DNA from: DATKKX01 sp035542775
GTDB lineage: Bacteria; Planctomycetota; Phycisphaerae; UBA1845; UTPLA1
Direction: 5' to 3'
DNA length: 24,584 nucleotides
NCBI GenBank assembly: GCA_035542775.1
Contig: DATKKX010000126.1
Span: 1 to 24,584 of the forward strand
The translations under genes and the position numbers were made by a program. The notes under the pieces are model-generated. The model was not told where the DNA came from and made no database searches. It saw only the letters and a program-made list of their open reading frames with translations. Of this stretch, positions 23,291-24,584 are shown piece by piece. Positions within the stretch are counted from its first letter, which is position 1, and each line of letters starts with the position of its first letter.

Positions 23291-23410
23291 ATTGTCTCCT
23301 TCGAGAGGACGACTTCGCGATTGACCTGCGCCATCCTACCCAAACCGAGCAGGGGTGCACAACGCGGAAAGGATCATCAAACGCAACCACCAGGATCTCG
23401 CACGACTCTG

Positions 23411-23457
23411 TAGCCCAGGTTTTCTGAACCTGGGGGATAAATATCCTTACCTGCGAG
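23411..23457. repeat. Two-hairpin repeat element, copy B
   Basis: CCCAGGTT at 23414-23421 and AACCTGGG at 23427-23434 form a perfect 8-bp stem with loop TTCTG. GGATA at 23435-23439 and TATCC at 23442-23446 form a second stem. Compared with copy A at 22131-22177, base changes in the first stem keep the pairing, through G-T wobbles. Confidence 0.6.
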
Positions 23458-23552
23458 GAAGGCTTCTCCAGAAGCAACGCCGGGCGCCCGCGAAATCAAT
23501 CCCCCGAGTCCGCAGGACTTGGGCCACCCGCCTTGCCCCGTCGGCAAGCGTT

Positions 23553-23580
23553 TTGCCAGCCGCGCGATTCCGGCTACACT
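23553..23580 (+). promoter_or_regulatory. Possible promoter of the GT87 gene
   Basis: TTGCCA at 23553-23558 (five of six) and TACACT at 23575-23580 (four of six) are 16 bases apart, the same spacing as the ftsH and lptE-like promoters. The start codon lies only 10 bases further, so the message would be nearly leaderless. Confidence 0.3.
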
Positions 23581-23590
23581 CGACTTCCCG

Positions 23591-24584
23591 ATGTCCACCG
23601 AAATGCACACCAGCAGCCCCCCCGATGCCCCGGCGCGAGCAGCCTCCGCATCTCTCACACGGCGGCGGCGAATCGCCAGAGTGTTGCTTGCCGTCATCTT
23701 GCTGGCCTGCTGCGCGTTTGACATGTATCGGTTTCTCGATGCGATGCATGATAAGGATCGCATGCCGACGCTCAAGCGCTGGCTGCCCTACGCCGCTGAA
23801 CTGGGGCAGGACGATCAGCTCTACCAGCGGCACCCCGACTACCTCTATCCGCCGTTCTTCCTCGTCCTCCTCAAACCCTTGACCTTCATGCCGCCATGGC
23901 TTGCCGCCGCCGTCTGGCAGCTCTGCAAGTATGCCGCCGTCGTGGCGATATTCGCGATCAGTTGGCGCCTCCTCGCTCGCGCCGGGCCGTTGCCGATCTG
24001 GTGCAAGGTCGCGTCCGTGGTCGTGAGCGTGCGCTTCGTCGACTCCGATCTGAGCCACGGCAACGTTAATCTGTTCATCTGCCTCGGTATCGTGCTGGCC
24101 GCGTGGTTCCTGGCGAGCGGCAGGCCCCTCGCCGCCGGATTTCTCATCGCCCTGGTCGCCGCCGTCAAGATCACGCCCGCGCTGTGGGCCGCGTATCTTC
24201 TCTACAAACGGCAGTGGCGGGCACTGGCCGGCGTGGCGCTGGGGCTGATCCTGGCGCTGGAACTTGTGCCGCTGACCGTGTTGCCGCCGCGCCTGAATCA
24301 CAGGATGCTGACCTCGTGGTACCAGAACGTGATCGGCGCCTATGTGGCCGAGGGCAAGATCTACTCCCCGGACATGAATCAATCGCTGGCCGCCGTGACC
24401 AATCGCCTTCTCGGCCGGACCGACTGGGCGCCCGGTGAGCAGCGGACCGCGCTGGTCAACCTGAATGATGCCACCATCAAGTGGATTCAACGGATCGTCG
24501 CGGCCGTGTTGATCGGGGTGCTCGGCTGGTCCTGTCGCGGAGGCCTGCCCCGCTCCGACCCGATGGCCTTCGCCGTCGAGTGGT
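23591..24584 (+). CDS. GT87 / DUF2029 family glycosyltransferase, truncated by the window edge
   Basis: The frame is open from an ATG at 23591 to the right edge, giving 331 residues without a stop. After a polar N-terminus comes a membrane helix (about 30-44), an exported loop and several more helices. Family marks are LYPPFFLVLLKPL at about 85-97, SHGNVNLFICLGIVLAAWF at 155-173 and AVKITPALWA at 191-200, the conserved GNxN and KxxP blocks of DUF2029 mannosyltransferase-like proteins. NQSLAAVTNRLLG follows further on. These enzymes transfer sugars from polyprenyl-phosphate carriers in the membrane. A second ATG five codons in is possible. Full length is usually about 400 residues or more, so the C-terminus lies beyond the window. 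Confidence 0.85.
   Translation, partial: MSTEMHTSSPPDAPARAASASLTRRRRIARVLLAVILLACCAFDMYRFLDAMHDKDRMPTLKRWLPYAAELGQDDQLYQRHPDYLYPPFFLVLLKPLTFMPPWLAAAVWQLCKYAAVVAIFAISWRLLARAGPLPIWCKVASVVVSVRFVDSDLSHGNVNLFICLGIVLAAWFLASGRPLAAGFLIALVAAVKITPALWAAYLLYKRQWRALAGVALGLILALELVPLTVLPPRLNHRMLTSWYQNVIGAYVAEGKIYSPDMNQSLAAVTNRLLGRTDWAPGEQRTALVNLNDATIKWIQRIVAAVLIGVLGWSCRGGLPRSDPMAFAVEW

Larger units (their letters stand above)
23291..23590. other. Structured intergenic region with three hairpins
   Basis: This 300-base divergent gap has no credible gene. It holds repeat copy B (23411-23457), a GCTTCT/AGAAGC hairpin at 23462-23475, and CCCGAGTCC at 23503-23511 paired with GGACTTGGG at 23515-23523 (nine positions, one G-T). 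A promoter candidate for the plus-strand gene follows. The dense series of hairpins resembles a mosaic of REP-like elements. Confidence 0.55.

Noticed and set aside
23447..24490. 347-residue open frame on the minus strand
   Set aside because: Antisense to the GT87 gene, whose helices and conserved GNxN and KxxP blocks are clear.

Overview
The window looks like chromosomal DNA from a GC-rich Gram-negative bacterium with an outer membrane, most likely a planctomycete of the Phycisphaerae or a close relative. This is inferred from a Ycf46 / Ycf35-like / DUF2997 gene set outside a photosynthesis context, an LptE-type lipoprotein, a BamD-like protein, small palindromic repeats and several GT-C glycosyltransferases. 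There is no rRNA gene to confirm it. I see no tRNA, rRNA, CRISPR array, insertion sequence or phage gene. Twenty-two protein genes are supported; the last one runs off the right edge.

Left block (197-6630, minus strand). In transcription order: a short PQQ-type beta-propeller protein, an LptE-like lipoprotein, the membrane protease FtsH, a soluble phosphodiesterase of the alkaline phosphatase superfamily and an MFS exporter. LptE and FtsH each appear to have their own sigma70-type promoter with a perfect TATAAT. FtsH also has a 7-bp perfect hairpin just upstream of its ribosome binding site.

Centre left (6956-9647, plus strand). A BamD-like TPR protein without a lipobox overlaps a GT-C membrane glycosyltransferase by 11 bases. 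A 19-bp near-perfect palindrome sits on this junction.

Centre (9820-16142, plus strand). This is the most interesting part: a tight seven-gene run. It encodes a PflX-type radical SAM protein, a Ycf46-type AAA+ ATPase, a Ycf35/DUF1257-like small protein, a DUF2997 protein, a membrane protein with a zinc ribbon and a signal-peptidase fold that lacks its catalytic residues, a TPR protein and a PilT-type ATPase. Spacers are about 20-30 bases, then two 4-base overlaps. The arrangement suggests one functional unit of unknown role: an AAA remodelling ATPase with two small partners, a radical enzyme, a membrane-bound binding protein and a second ATPase.

Centre right (16135-20273, minus strand). In transcription order: thiamine-binding protein, flavin reductase-like protein, FtsX/MacB-like permease, cysteine desulfurase and formamidopyrimidine-DNA glycosylase. 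The last of these overlaps pilT tail to tail by 8 bases.

Right block (20360-24584). A GT39-like glycosyltransferase (plus), a membrane-anchored TPR-like protein (minus) and a truncated GT87 glycosyltransferase (plus). Several small structured repeats lie here, one inside a coding frame and two related copies flanking the TPR gene. Across the window at least four unrelated palindromic or tandem repeat families can be seen, some read in frame as protein.
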